Below are positions 42,091 to 52,959 of a stretch of DNA of 64,000 bases, in pieces. The notes below the pieces were generated by a model. It worked only from the letters and a program-made list of their open reading frames with translations. It was not told where the DNA came from and did not search any database. Source of the DNA: Ctena decussata (Eukaryota; Mollusca; Bivalvia; Lucinida; Lucinidae); the NCBI GenBank assembly GCA_963989385.1, contig OZ022498.1, forward strand, positions 3,789,501-3,853,500, written 5' to 3'. Position 1 is the stretch's first letter; the number at the start of each line of letters is the position of its first letter. The position numbers and the translations under genes are program-made.

Positions 42091-43828
42091 TTATACCCCG
42101 CCACACGCTAGTGGCGGGGTATTATGTTTTCCTGCTGGCTGTCCGTGTGTCTGTCCGTCCGTCGTACGTACGTCCGTCCGTCCGGTCGTCCGTCCGTCCG
42201 TCCGTGAGCACTTCGTTTCCGTTCGATAACTTGAGTATTTATTAACGGATTTTATTCATACATGGCATGTGCATTGGTCTTGGGAAGATCTCGGTTGGGA
42301 TTGTTAATGGGCAAATTTCGATGTCTTCTTATGGAGTTATTGCCCTTTTCATGGTCTTAAAAACAGTTTCTGGTCTGTAGTTCTTTTACACTTTGAAATA
42401 TCTTGATGAAATTTCACAGAAATGATCGAAGTAACATTTATAAGCTTTCAGTTATAAGCAGAATTTTGTCCACCTGGATTATCTGCCCCTGCCCTATGGC
42501 TATATACATGTATGAAATAATGAAAAAAAATGTATAAAATTAGAGTCGAAAGGGATTTTTCTGAAACTTGTAACAATTTATCATATTGATATAAGCTTTA
42601 TGTCTTGATCAAAATTTTGTCCCCCAGTGGTTATCTGCCCCTGACACATGCTGTATACATGTATGAAATCATGAAAAAATCAATATAAAATCAGATTTTC
42701 GGTATATCTTGATGAAATTTCATAGAAATGATTAAAATAACATAAGCTTTCTGTTACAAGTAGTATTAAGTCCACATAGGTTACCTGCCCCTGCCCCAGA
42801 GCTATATACACATACAAAATTATGAAAAAATTCTGTATAAAATCAAAGATTAACAGGATTTTCCTGAAACTTGCAACACATTATCTAGGTAATATGAGGT
42901 TCATGTCATGATACAAAAAAATGTATAATACCCCGCCACACGCTAGTGGCGGGGTATTATGTTTTCCCGCTGGCTGTCCGTGTGTCTGTCCGTCCGTCGT
43001 ACGTACGTCCGTCCGTCCGTCCGGTCGTCCGTCCGTCCGTCCGTGAGCACTTCGTTTCCGTTCGATAACTTGAGTATTTATTAACGGATTTTATTCATAC
43101 ATGGCATGTGCATTGGTCTTGGGAAGATCTCGGTTGGGATTGTTAATGGGCAAATTTCGATGTCTTCTTATGGAGTTATTGCCCTTTTCATGGTCTTAAA
43201 AACAGTTTCTGGTCTGTAGTTCTTTTACACTTTGAAATATCTTGATGAAATTTCACAGAAATGATCGAAGTAACATAAGCTTTCAGTTATAAGCAGAATT
43301 TTGTCCACCTGGATTATCTGCCCCTGCCCTATGGCTATATACATGTATGAAATAATGAAAAAAAATGTATAAAATTAGAGTCGAAAGGGATTTTTCTGAA
43401 ACTTGTAACAATTTATCATATTGATATAAGCTTTATGTCTTGATCAAAATTTTGTCCCCCAGTGGTTATTTGCCCCTGACACATGCTGTATACATGTATG
43501 AAATCATGAAAAAATCAATATAAAATCAGATTTTCGGTATATCTTGATGAAATTTCATAGAAATGATTAAAATAACATAAGCTTTTTGTTACAAGTAGTA
43601 TTAAGTCCACATAGGTTACCTGCCCCTGCCCCAGAGCTATATACACATACAAAATTATGAAAAAATTCTGTATAAAATCAAAGATTAACAGGATTTTCCT
43701 GAAACTTGCAACACATTATCTAGGTAATATGAGGTTCATGTCATGATACAAAAAAATGTATAAAAGATAGAAGACGGGGTATTGGTTTGCAGTGGCGGGG
43801 TATTACGCAGTCGTTTACGATGCTTTTA
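42091..43828 (+). mobile_element. Helitron-like element, family F6, with 835-bp internal duplication
   Basis: The 5' repeat ATACCCCGCCAC lies in a hairpin with GTGGCGGGGTAT, followed by GTCCGTCCGTC/GTACGTACGTC microsatellite. The whole 5' part recurs from 42928 (period about 835), almost unchanged except for a small indel near 42440. Each half has three diverged ~151-bp units (around ATCTGCCCCTG). The 3' end GTGGCGGGGTAT (43792-43803) is followed by a stem GCAGTCGTTTACGATGC and TTTT. Non-coding. Confidence 0.75.
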
Positions 43829-44004
43829 TTTGAGGAGGATATAAATTTTCAGTGTTCCTTAGATCACATCATGATCACTAAGTTTGTCTGGGGAATGTGT
43901 TTCTTGAAACTGACCAGGAAGCGAAGTGAGAATTAGATTCAATGTGTTTTTCTCCCGAGTCGGGAAATTCACAAGTTGTTCTAAACCATGGTCATTCATG
44001 ACAT

Positions 44005-44277
44005 CAATCAACATTTGGATAAACATAAACATTTGTCAGACAGACAACATGCATTTCGGAAGAAACATAGTTGTGAAACTCAGTTGATCATGGTTATAAA
44101 CAACTGGGCTAAAATCTTGGATAAGGCGGTCAGGTTGAAACTTTTCTTTGAATTCGAGAAAGCTTTTGACATACCCCCGCATGAATTACTTAAATGTAAG
44201 CTATACGGCTATGGTTTTGGTGGGAAGACTCTGAAATGGATAGATTCTTTTCTCTGTTACAGGCAGCAGCGTGTAGT
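44005..44277 (+). pseudogene. CR1-like LINE copy 3, left part
   Basis: Translation includes SDRQHAFRKKHSCETQLI, FEKAFD and KTLKWIDSFLCYRQQRVV, matching copies 1 and 2. There is a frame disturbance before FEKAFD. It is cut at CGTGTAGT by the 44278-48344 element and resumes at 48345. Confidence 0.9.
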
Positions 44278-45010
44278 CAGGGCTCTCACTCTCACACCCC
44301 GTTTTGGGAATGGGGCCGGGGCCTTTAGAATTGGGAAAAATAGCGACGTTTTGTCTCAAATTGGGAAAATTTACATTGTTTTATATGTGAAGTTTTCATT
44401 GTCACACCAACACAACTTATATATGGTATTGCTATATTTTCAGAGGAATCTAGTTAATAAGCAGATATAGCAGATAGTGACTCATAATAAATTTTATTAA
44501 ATAGTTGGGATATTAGATAATAACGGAACTATTTGTGTGTGTTGAGTTTTTCTTTCTTTCCTTTGAACTGGCCACTTCCATATACTGTCACTCTTATACT
44601 GAAGACAAGACTGGGACCTAGAAAAAAGTGTTACAATATGACAACAGTGTATAACCTACTAGGTTTGAAGTATCAAGCATAATTCATTAAGACTTAAAAC
44701 TTAGAATTTATCCATTGCAAGCTGTGTTAAGTATGCATATCATTCACTGATCATTTTTATGCAATATCAAGAACAATTTATATGTTTAATTTTCGTTCAA
44801 TATTTTAAACTTTGTTGTAAAATATGGCAAATGTACTTAAAAAAAACATCCCTCTTCCTTCAGATTAAATTCCCTACCATAATTGCCCCATTTACCGCAC
44901 GGTGCGCTTAACTTTTTCAAAAATGCAACTAAAAGGTGTGGTTAAAAACGTTTCCAATAACCGCACACTCAGAACGAAAAAAAAAACAACAAATGAACAA
45001 TCGAAATAGT

Positions 45011-45684
45011 CGGCAATACCGATCAGGGTGTTTCGAAGTGTCATGAAAATATTTAGTGTTCGAACTATTTGAATTGCCAATTTCCGGGAGAAAAACGATC
45101 TCATGTCAAGTCGCAAATTATATCTCATACCTCTCAGTATTAAATATGTCCTCATAATGCATTTATTTCATTCTCTTCATCCTTCTTCAATATTCCAAAT
45201 AAATATTCCGAAAGAAAGGAAAGTATTTCAACACATTTACGATGACCTTCAGACCTAATATGTGATTGTTTATTAAACACGTCAGGTAAGTTTGTCAGTG
45301 CTCTGGCTATTCATTCACCGCAAGGGGTCTGCTTTAAATTCACAGGCTTCTATTAATAAAACACACATTCTAATTCTGGAAGATGGGGTCCTTTTGATCT
45401 TCCCTATTTCTGTCTGTCCTATATTACGTCCAAGGGTGCAGAAATATTGGCAATGTGTCATGAGAAAGGTGCCGTATTACATTTGCAAACAGCAAAGCCT
45501 TAGACCAGTCTGCGCATCTTAAAACAATTATTTTGCAAACTATCGGCGAATCCTGGAGATTTGTTAGACTGGTCAATGTTCGCAAATGCACTGTATGATG
45601 CGGGTGTTTGCTGATCGGATGTGTCCTGAGGCCCTTTTGGGGCCCATGGGCCAGCTATGCCAATGATAAACCTATCCTATGGCT
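45011..45684. other. Unassigned interior sequence
   Basis: No domain-bearing frame. A weak inverted pair (TTTGCAAACAGCAAAGCC...GTTCGCAAAT) occurs near 45481-45585. Confidence 0.4.
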
Positions 45685-45698
45685 ACCTAGTGATGGGA

Positions 45699-45798
45699 GG
45701 TCTAAGCCTGCCCAGGAATAGTGTGGTTAGGTTAACTGACCGTCTCGACATGACCTTAGTTGTTTACCGTGGACGACAAGCATCAAATCAACCAACCA
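45699..45798 (+). mobile_element. 100-bp SINE-type insertion with perfect 14-bp target duplication
   Basis: ACCTAGTGATGGGA flanks it at 45685-45698 and 45799-45812. The body includes GTGTGGTTAGGTTAACTGAC and TTTACCGTGGAC and ends ATCAAATCAACCAACCA, a simple ACCA-type tail. The shape is that of a 5'-truncated SINE. The family was not identified. Confidence 0.8.
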
Positions 45799-45814
45799 AC
45801 CTAGTGATGGGACA

Positions 45815-47389
45815 TCGGCTGGAAATCATAATCGATCATCGGTTGGATGTTTCACTATTAATCCTTGTAAAATCCATGTATTATAGACTAAAAATAGCTG
45901 CTTTGTAGTGTAGTAGCTTTTGTAGTTTTGCAACTGCTTTCTATATGCACCTTTTGGTTCTTAACCACCTCTGCTTTGTGCTAGTTGGCTTAGTAACACA
46001 TAAGTATGGTGGATGATGTGATGCATGTCCATATGAACCATTAACCAGGCTCTGATAGCATCAATAAATTTTTTGGACAGACAGGTCTAGCCAAACAGTG
46101 TAGAATGTAGACCCAGATCACTGAGATCACACTGCTCTTTTAGGGTCCACACTGTTTGCCATTCCAAAATTCCACCCCACACACACAAAAAACTAAGTCC
46201 ACACCTAAAAAGATTCAAGCAGAGGTTCCCCTTAGGCACTGGCCACATTCGTTAACCCCCACCCATAATAACCAAGGCCTCAGAAAGATGGGGTAAAAAA
46301 ATTCATGAAGAAAGGGTGGGTGGGGTGCCTGAATTATTATGTAAACAAATATTCAGAGCAAGAATTATTCATTCAGATTGTTTATCATAGCATGGTATTC
46401 CCAGATCGAATGTAGTGGTCATGAATTGGTTGTAAGATAACAGAATCGCCGTCACTTTTTACTGAAAACCAGTACTTGTTTTGACGAAAGATTCTTACCC
46501 TACAAAGAACAAACCCCTTTACTCATAGCGAGTCTCGTTGGTGGCAAATCGTCATTCTTTTTGCAAAATCCGAAGTATTTCCACATGTCGGATTTTCTTT
46601 TAGTGCCGGGATGATCATATAACTGTCGGAAAGTGTTGTCATTGGAAGCCATATTGGAGACACAGGCACGCTCTATTGATTAAACAAGAGCGGCGGCGTG
46701 CGCCGCACCACGTATAAAACCCGGTACCGGAGTACCGGATGGTGCAGAGACGGCTCGCATACCGCTCCATTTCATGCCGATGATCGATTTTGACAAAGTT
46801 CAGTCGATTATCGGAATCGGAAGCTTCCAGCATGCCGCTAATCGATACCACCTGATCATCGGTACACCACTATGGCTACCGCGAACTTTGTTCAAATGCA
46901 CAGACCATGCATATGCGCAGGTTGGTCGCTTCGTTCAGTTTGCGCATGTATTCAGACTGATTTTGTCAGGAAACAAGAGTTTGTCGTTATGACAATTTAT
47001 TTCTTTTGCAACCCGGGTTCCTGATCTGTCGGTCATGTATCTTTCCCAAGCACGTGCACATTATCGCTATATATTACAAGAATTGCTCTTGAGAAATGGC
47101 GCCTTTTCGCATGTACAAAAGGCAAAGACTCAGTTCAGCCTGCGCACCCCCGCAACCTCAACTTCGTAAGCTCGATCCTTCTCGGATCAACATGTACATT
47201 CCCATTGTTGATCCAGACAGAGAATACGCTAATCAGACGGCGCAGATGTGTAAGCTGATCCGAGTCCGCTGTTCGCACTCTTACACATCATAACACTTCA
47301 GCCAACTCCGTAAATATCGGCGAGTATGCCTGATTGACATTTAGACCGATAGAGTTGCTCTCTTCGCACATTGCGTCGGGAAAACAAAA
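45815..47389. other. Unassigned sequence with a decayed hairpin
   Basis: Around 46090-46170 is a decayed copy of the CAAACAGTGTAGA/CACACTGTTTG hairpin family. Near 46690-46745 are small GC-rich inverted repeats (GCGGCGGCGTGCGCCGC and GGTACCGGAGTACC). The 65-codon frame at 47096-47293 is unrecognised. Confidence 0.45.
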
Positions 47390-47549
47390 CTGAAAACACT
47401 GTTGCTGTTGAAACAGTAATGGTAAGTTGAACTTGATGCGTTTTGTGAGTTTCAAAGGGAAAAAGCAGTGTGCGCTTGTGCATTTTTTCTGGAAATGGCC
47501 TTGGTGTGCGGTTATAGGGGCATGTGCAGTAAATGGGGCGATTACGGTA

Positions 47550-48343
47550 TATCCCTGAGAACAATAATCAGAGGTCGAAAATATACCCTCAGACACCTCA
47601 GAAGCCCTGGTTAGGTGTCTGTTACTATGGAATAGGATTCTTTTCTACTGCCATGACTGGCTATGAAGAACAAAGTACCATAGTTATGTGAAGTTGAGAG
47701 AAAGTTGACTTTCACACAGCAGAACATGACAAAACTTTCAGTCCTGTCAGTACAAAACCTCCACAGTATGTCACTATCACTATAATAACTCTTGGATGTC
47801 ACGTTAAGCCTGTTTATGATATTGGATATGGCCGAAAATGTCTGTGAACATCGATTCAGGTACGAAACGTAAAAACGGCCAAATCATCCACCATTGGTGA
47901 AAACTCTGATCAAATTTTAACATAGGAAGGCTTTAATTTAAAGAATAAGTCAAAATATTGTTCACCACAACAATATTGGCCCTTGAAGCAGAGAAAATAT
48001 TGACATATTGCAGCCAAAATAGTAGGCTATTCGCCCTCTATCGAAAGGGAAGTAACTCTAACAGTACATGATAAAATCCGGTACCGGTTTCCAGTTACAA
48101 AAGATGACGATCGTGATTGAAAATGTAATCCCTTCCTGAATTTTTAAACTTATAAATTACATTAACATTTTTTGTTTTAGGTGGTTTTTAATACATTTTG
48201 CAAAGATACAATTGCAGTATTCTTGGACAAAACAGACTTAGTCAAATTGGGAATTTTTCATCTGGAATTAGGAAAAAAACATACTTTTTGGCATTGGGAA
48301 TGGGGCCGAATTTCGGCCCCAAATTTCGGTGATCAAGAGCCCT
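47550..48343. other. Right interior of the 4.07-kb element
   Basis: No frame of interest, apart from clustered TTGGGAA motifs toward the end that mirror those near 44310-44380. Confidence 0.45.
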
Positions 48344-48344
48344 G

Positions 48345-48856
48345 TAGTAGTAAACGAAGTTAAATCAGATTGGGCCCCGGTTTTATCAGGTGTCCCCCAG
48401 GGCACCGTGCTTGGACCACTGTTGTTCTCGTTGTACATTAACGATATAATAGAAAATATTGAATCGGAATTAAGACTTTTTGCTTACGACTGTGCTAGAT
48501 TTGTAACGTGAAATTACACATATGAAACTGGGAGTATGACTGGCATTCTGGAGAAACTTAATTGGGAATCTCTTAAAAAGAGAAGGAAAGATAGTAGACT
48601 CATAATGCTTTACAAAGGTCTGAAGGGTGCAGCCAGTATACCCATAAATGACATTTTTCCCCCAAATAGGCATACCAGGAATCATCATTCCCTGGCTTTT
48701 CAAATTCCATTGGCTGGGACTGACATTTACAAGTCCAGTTTCTTTCCCCAGACTATTAGAGATTGGAATTCCCTGGAAGATTCCCTTATTTCTGCTGCTG
48801 AGTGTGCAGAGGATTCATTTACTAAGTTTACTTCTCTTGTAAGGGCAAGGGACTAG
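48345..48856 (+). pseudogene. CR1-like LINE copy 3, right part, with internal deletion
   Basis: Resumes with the SGVPQGTVLGPLLFSLYIND block, then LRLFAYDCAR, where the FADD motif has become FAYD. About 440 bases present in copies 1 and 2 are missing at about 48493, joining the active-site region directly to ARFVT. The C-terminal block continues to ...SLVRARD-stop (48856). The 3' tail ACAATTCTGATTCTGAT ends near 48930. Confidence 0.9.
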
Positions 48857-49027
48857 CTTCCCCAATTCACAGGTCCTGGTGACTGATTGTCCTTGAACGT
48901 ATCACCAGTATACAATTCTGATTCTGATCCTGCAAGACGCTTCATACACAGAACGATTTACACCATAGTCAATTCGCACAGTATCCTGGTTGACTCGTAC
49001 CCTGATCCTGGTCGATTCCTACCCTAG

Positions 49028-49398
49028 CATGGTCAGGATCAGAATTGTTTACTGGTGATGCGCCCAAGGACACTCATTCACCAGGACCTGTGATCAGGCA
49101 AATTAGTCCCTAGCCCTTACAAGAGAAGAAAACTTAGTAACTGAATCCTCTGCACATTCAGCAGCAGAGATAAGGGAATCTTCCAGGGAATTTCAGTCTC
49201 TAATAGTATGGGGGAAGAAACTGGACTTGTAAATGTCAGTCCCAGCCAATGGGGTTTGAAATGGCAGGTAATGATGATTCCTGGTACCGCCTATATGGAG
49301 GAACAAGGTCATTTATAGGTATACTGGCTGCACCCTGCACACTGTGACCCTGCACCCTTAAGACCTTTGTAAAGCATTATGATTCTACTATCTTTCTC
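49028..49398 (-). pseudogene. CR1-like LINE copy 4, 3' fragment
   Basis: Minus-strand copy of the last ~370 bases of the same LINE: tail CAGAATTGTTTACTGGTGAT at 49029, C-terminal coding region to about 49398, where it meets a poly-C tract. It lies tail-to-tail with copy 3, about 90 bases apart. A small insertion near 49330-49350 disturbs the frame. Strongly 5'-truncated. Confidence 0.9.
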
Positions 49399-49399
49399 T

Positions 49400-49645
49400 C
49401 CCCCCCCCCCCCCCCCTCCATCTCAATCCCACATCCTTATACCCATATTATACTCAATACTTTTAGATGGATTTCTATTGTTAGAGTGAAGAAAAGTTGA
49501 AAAGTTACAGAAAATTAAATCGTCCCCCCCCCCCCCCCCCCCCCCCCCCCATCTCAATCCCACATCCTTATACCCATATTATACTCAATACTTTTAGATG
49601 GATTTCTATTGTTAGAGTGAAGAAAAGTTACAGAAAATTAAATCG
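49400..49645. repeat. Poly-C plus 130-bp tandem duplication
   Basis: C runs of 18 (49400-49417) and 27 (49524-49550) each precede the same ~95-100-base sequence beginning ATCTCAATCCCACATCC and ending near AAATTAAATCGTC. The period is about 130. The two copies are nearly identical. Confidence 0.9.
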
Positions 49646-49745
49646 TCATCTGAAAAAAAAAATTCAAGTAAGTAGATTACTTCCCCTGAACTGTGGTACA
49701 AGTTTACTGTAATTGAGTCACTTGGTATCCGATTAACCAGTGGTA

Positions 49746-49827
49746 CTTAAATATTGGGACGCGTAAAAACATAATTTGGACATAATTTATTGTTTTAGAT
49801 GTCCCAATTCTTAGGCACTTTAGGGTA
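49746..49827. mobile_element. Decayed relative of the 7842-8055 MITE
   Basis: TTAAATATTGGGACG and GTCCCAATTCTTA face each other about 50 bases apart and the piece ends TTAGGGTA. This resembles the ends of the CCGTAAGAAC family with the central hairpin lost. Confidence 0.4.
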
Positions 49828-50346
49828 TGTAGGCAGAGGTGAAATTTAACCTTAAACTTTTCCCTATTTTTCTTGTTCTCCCTTATTTGGCTATCTTGAA
49901 ACCTGCATGTGTATACAGTCAGGTGTCATACGCATCAAGTTTTTGCGTGTGTGTGCAGTTTTATTGTAGAAACTTGTTTGCATGATAAACTAGTGCATGT
50001 TGTGGAGACTATTTGACCTTTGTTGACCTCACTGTTCTGGAAATCATGCAGCTGATATTTTTTATCACAGTGAGGCTGGGATCCCAAGGGACAGTTTTAC
50101 ACACATCTAATAAAAGCATGCAGCCCAACAATTTGAGTAAAATTTATTATACTGCGTTTGCTAGAAAATGCAATCTTTGGTGGCATGGCTTGTCCCTGAC
50201 TGAAATTCCAACTTTCCCTATCCTACAAGTACATGGACAGTCATGATAGATTCTTAAATTTCTTTTGATCCATGATAGGTCATGAAATTCTGTAGCAAGC
50301 ACTGTTACATCAGAAAACTCAAAATATGATGTCACCATGCAACATC
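49828..50346. other. Unassigned sequence
   Basis: No gene, array or terminal repeat recognised. Frames at 50013-50246 (plus) and 50147-50359 (minus) overlap and lack domains. Confidence 0.45.
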
Positions 50347-50451
50347 CCAGCAGGCACAAAACGTTAAAATGATGTGGTACTAACGTTGATGCACATTATG
50401 ATGTCGCATCGACGTCAGTATGACGTCAATTTGACATCATGTGCCTGCTGG
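50347..50451. mobile_element. 105-bp MITE, CCAGCAGGCAC family
   Basis: CCAGCAGGCAC is mirrored by GTGCCTGCTGG. The interior is full of ACGTCA/TGACGT and GATGT words. A related left half occurs at 5992-6056. Confidence 0.75.
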
Positions 50452-50917
50452 AATGATAAAAGAGCAAATGCATAAAACAAACTTGACTCCTGTACTTTGA
50501 CTTGTTTGTAATTCACTTCTTTTTAGTGGTCACAACAATATAAGTTTTGTCAGTAATGATTAGAAATTATTTCATGATTACGATTACTTGCATACTGTAT
50601 TAATCAAATAGCATTGCATTTTAATAAAGTGGGGGCAGGGGGTGGGGGGGGGGGGGGCATTATTTAGAGCCTAAAATGTAAATTAGCCACTGCCAAATGT
50701 CTGCCATGAAAAGACTGTAGATGTAAATTTAAAATCTGATGTTATTTTTGCAGGAAAATACTGAAATACTGTCTCAAAGGGCTGTTTAACCCAAAACAAC
50801 CTACCAGCCCACAATGACTGTGGCTAACACCCAGTAAAATTTACCAGCAGACTGTGTATGGCAGAAAGAAACATAGGTGAGTGGTATTTAGCTTAGCCTG
50901 CAGATTAGTGGCTTTTT
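50452..50917. other. Unassigned sequence with G-rich tract
   Basis: A G-rich stretch at about 50630-50657 ends in a pure run of 14 G. Otherwise nothing recognised. Confidence 0.5.
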
Positions 50918-52803
50918 ATCCCCCGACCGAAAGGTTCGGGGGATATAGCGATGAGCCTGGCGTCCGTCCGTCCGTCCGTCCGTCCGTCCGTCCGTCCGTC
51001 CGTAAACACTTTCTTGTCCGCTCTATATCTTGAATACCCTTTGGAATATTTTCATGATACTTCACAGTTATGTAGAACAGGTCATGACGATGTGTCGCGT
51101 ACAAGAATGGTAACTCTTGCTATTGTACTTTTTGAATTATCTCCCCTTTGGTGATTTTTTGGCAGATTCGTGTCCGCTCTGTAATTTGAATACCCTTTGG
51201 AATATTTTCATGATACTTCACAGAAATGTAGAACAGGTCATGACGATGTGTCGCGAACAAGAATGACAACTCTTGCTTTCTTACTTTTTGAGTTATTTCC
51301 CCTTGATAGTTTTAGGTGTGATTTTTTGGCACATTCGTGTCCGCTCTATAACTTGAATACCCTTTGGAATATTCTCATTATACTTCACAGATATGTAGAA
51401 CAGGTCATGAGGGTGTGTCGCGAACAAGAATGACAACTCTTGCTTTCTTACTTTTTGGGTTATTTCCCCTTGATCATTTTAGGTATGATTTCGTGTCCGC
51501 TCTATAACTTGAATACCTTTTGGAATATTTTCATGATACTTCACAGATATGTAGAACAGGTCATGATGATGTGTTGCGTACAAGAATGGTAACTCTTGCT
51601 ATTGTACTTTTTGAATTATCTCCCCTTTGGTGATTTTTTGGCAGATTCGTGTCCGCTCTGTAACTTGAATACCCTTTGGAATATTTTCATGATACTTCAC
51701 AGAAATGTAGAACAGGTCATGACGATGTGTCGCGAACAAGAATGACAACTCTTGCTTTCTTACTTTTTGGGTTATTTCCCCTTGATCATTTTAGGTATGA
51801 TTTCGTGTCCGCTCTACAACTTGAATACCTTTTGGAATATTTTCATGATACTTCACAGATATGTAGAACAGGTCATGATGATGTGTCGTGAACAAGTATG
51901 ACAACTCCTGCTTTCTTACTTTTTGAGTTATTTCCCCTTGATGGTTTTAGGTGTGATTTCGTGTCCACTCTATAACTTGAATACCTTTTGGAATATTTTC
52001 ATGTTACTTCACAGATATGTAGAACAGGTGATGACGATGTGTAGCAAACAAGAATGACAACTCTTGCTTTCTTACTTTTGGAGTTATTTCCCTTTGATGA
52101 TTTTAGGTGTCCGCTCCATAACTTGAATACCTTTTGAAATATTTTCATGATACTTCACAGATATGTAGAACAGGTCATGACAATTTGTCTCATACATGAA
52201 TGATAACTCTTGCTTTTATACTTTGTGAGTTATTTCCCTTTGGTAGTTTGAGCTGCTGTTTGTATAACCCTGGCCAGCTCCAGAATTTGAATAACCTTGT
52301 ACTTTTTAGAACATTGATGATCATGCTGTGATATCTTATCAGTGTTCCTAGCTCTCTCTGCTCTCTCTGACCCCTCCACATTCCCGTGCCCCGTCCCGCA
52401 CCCCCCCCCCCCCCCATACAAAAAAAAAAAAAAAAAAAAAAAAAAACATTTTTTTTTTCCCATATTTGGATTCTTTGTCCAAATTCACTTACTAGAGAGC
52501 TCAAAATTAGGTCTGTAGGGCTTGTACTTAAGAAGTTATTCACACATTTTGAAAGTTGAATGTATCGTATGCTATACATTTGTGTATATGGTGGCTGTTT
52601 GAGATATTACCTCTTTTTAGCAGTCAAGCATACTGTTTTAGTCTGAGTGTTATATAAGCATGCATCTGTTAACAGTTAATGTCAAACAGAAGCATAAAAA
52701 AAGACAATATATTACTAATATGTGTTTTGAAGTGCACCCTTTTTACCAAGGCCAATGGGGGTCTTCGGTCGGGGGATTTGCCATCTCCTCTGATGGCTAT
52801 TTT
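50918..52803 (+). mobile_element. Helitron-like element, family F3 copy A
   Basis: The 5' ATCCCCCGACCGAA (50918-50931) forms a hairpin with GGTTCGGGGGAT and is followed by eight or nine TCCG units. The 3' TTCGGTCGGGGGAT (52763-52776) is its exact inverse complement, followed by the stem-loop GCCATCTCCTCTGATGGC (52780-52797) and TATTTT. The core is a tandem array. A C run then an A run (52401-52446) sit after the core. The second copy at 58345-59628 has identical ends and order. This is the clearest HINE-type layout in the window. Confidence 0.85.
51005..52250 (+). repeat. ~148-166-bp tandem core of F3 copy A
   Basis: GTGTCCGCTCTATAACTTGA-like phrases recur at about 51017, 51172, 51338, 51496, 51650, 51806, 51960 and 52108. 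Units share GATACTTCACAGATATGTAG, AACAGGTCATGACGATGTGT and ACAACTCTTGCTTTCTTACT. Confidence 0.9.
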
Positions 52804-52895
52804 TAATGCTACTATGGTGACAATTGTAACTGAGCAATATTTGCTTCCCAGATAGACGAATGCCGAAAGCTCCCTGTCAGAAGGGAGACAAACCC

Positions 52896-52959
52896 TTCAA
52901 TGCTACAGTCACCTCCCTTGGAAATATACATTTCCAAGGGAGGTGACTCTGGCATCGAA
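52896..52959. repeat. Foldback hairpin
   Basis: TTCAATGCTACAGTCACCTC pairs with GAGGTGACTCTGGCATCGAA, and the inner CCCTTGGAAAT/ATTTCCAAGGG stem is perfect. Probably a small palindromic MITE. Confidence 0.75.

Larger units (their letters stand above)
44878..47547. mobile_element. Paired ends of the CCGTAATC family, 2.67 kb apart
   Basis: The left end CCATAATTGCCCCATTTACC and right end ...AATGGGGCGATTACGG, each TA-flanked, match the two halves of the 345-bp MITE at 4053-4397 in correct relative orientation (left similarity to about 45010, right from about 47390). Either this is a longer parent from which the MITE derives, or a MITE interrupted by about 2.4 kb. No transposase was recognised in between. 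A SINE (45699-45798) is inside. Confidence 0.6.
44278..48344. mobile_element. 4.07-kb TIR element splitting LINE copy 3
   Basis: CAGGGCTCT at the left is mirrored by AGAGCCCTG at the right, and TTGGGAA words are clustered inside both ends. TAGT lies on each side, and the LINE homologues show the uninterrupted site (CGTGTGGTGGTAAA). CAGGG ends suit hAT, although only 4 bp of duplication can be recognised. No transposase frame. Much of the interior is the nested 44878-47547 structure. Confidence 0.75.

Noticed and set aside
42093..43762. 835-bp direct repeats as LTRs of a retrotransposon
   Set aside because: The copies are adjacent with no internal region, primer-binding site or polyprotein, and each starts with a Helitron-like hairpin.
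45292..45522. 76-codon plus frame as a host exon
   Set aside because: No recognisable domain, no convincing splice sites, and it lies inside nested transposon sequence.
51005..52250. Array as a multi-exon or repeat-protein gene
   Set aside because: Frames do not stay open across units, and the unit length (148-166) varies without regard to codons.
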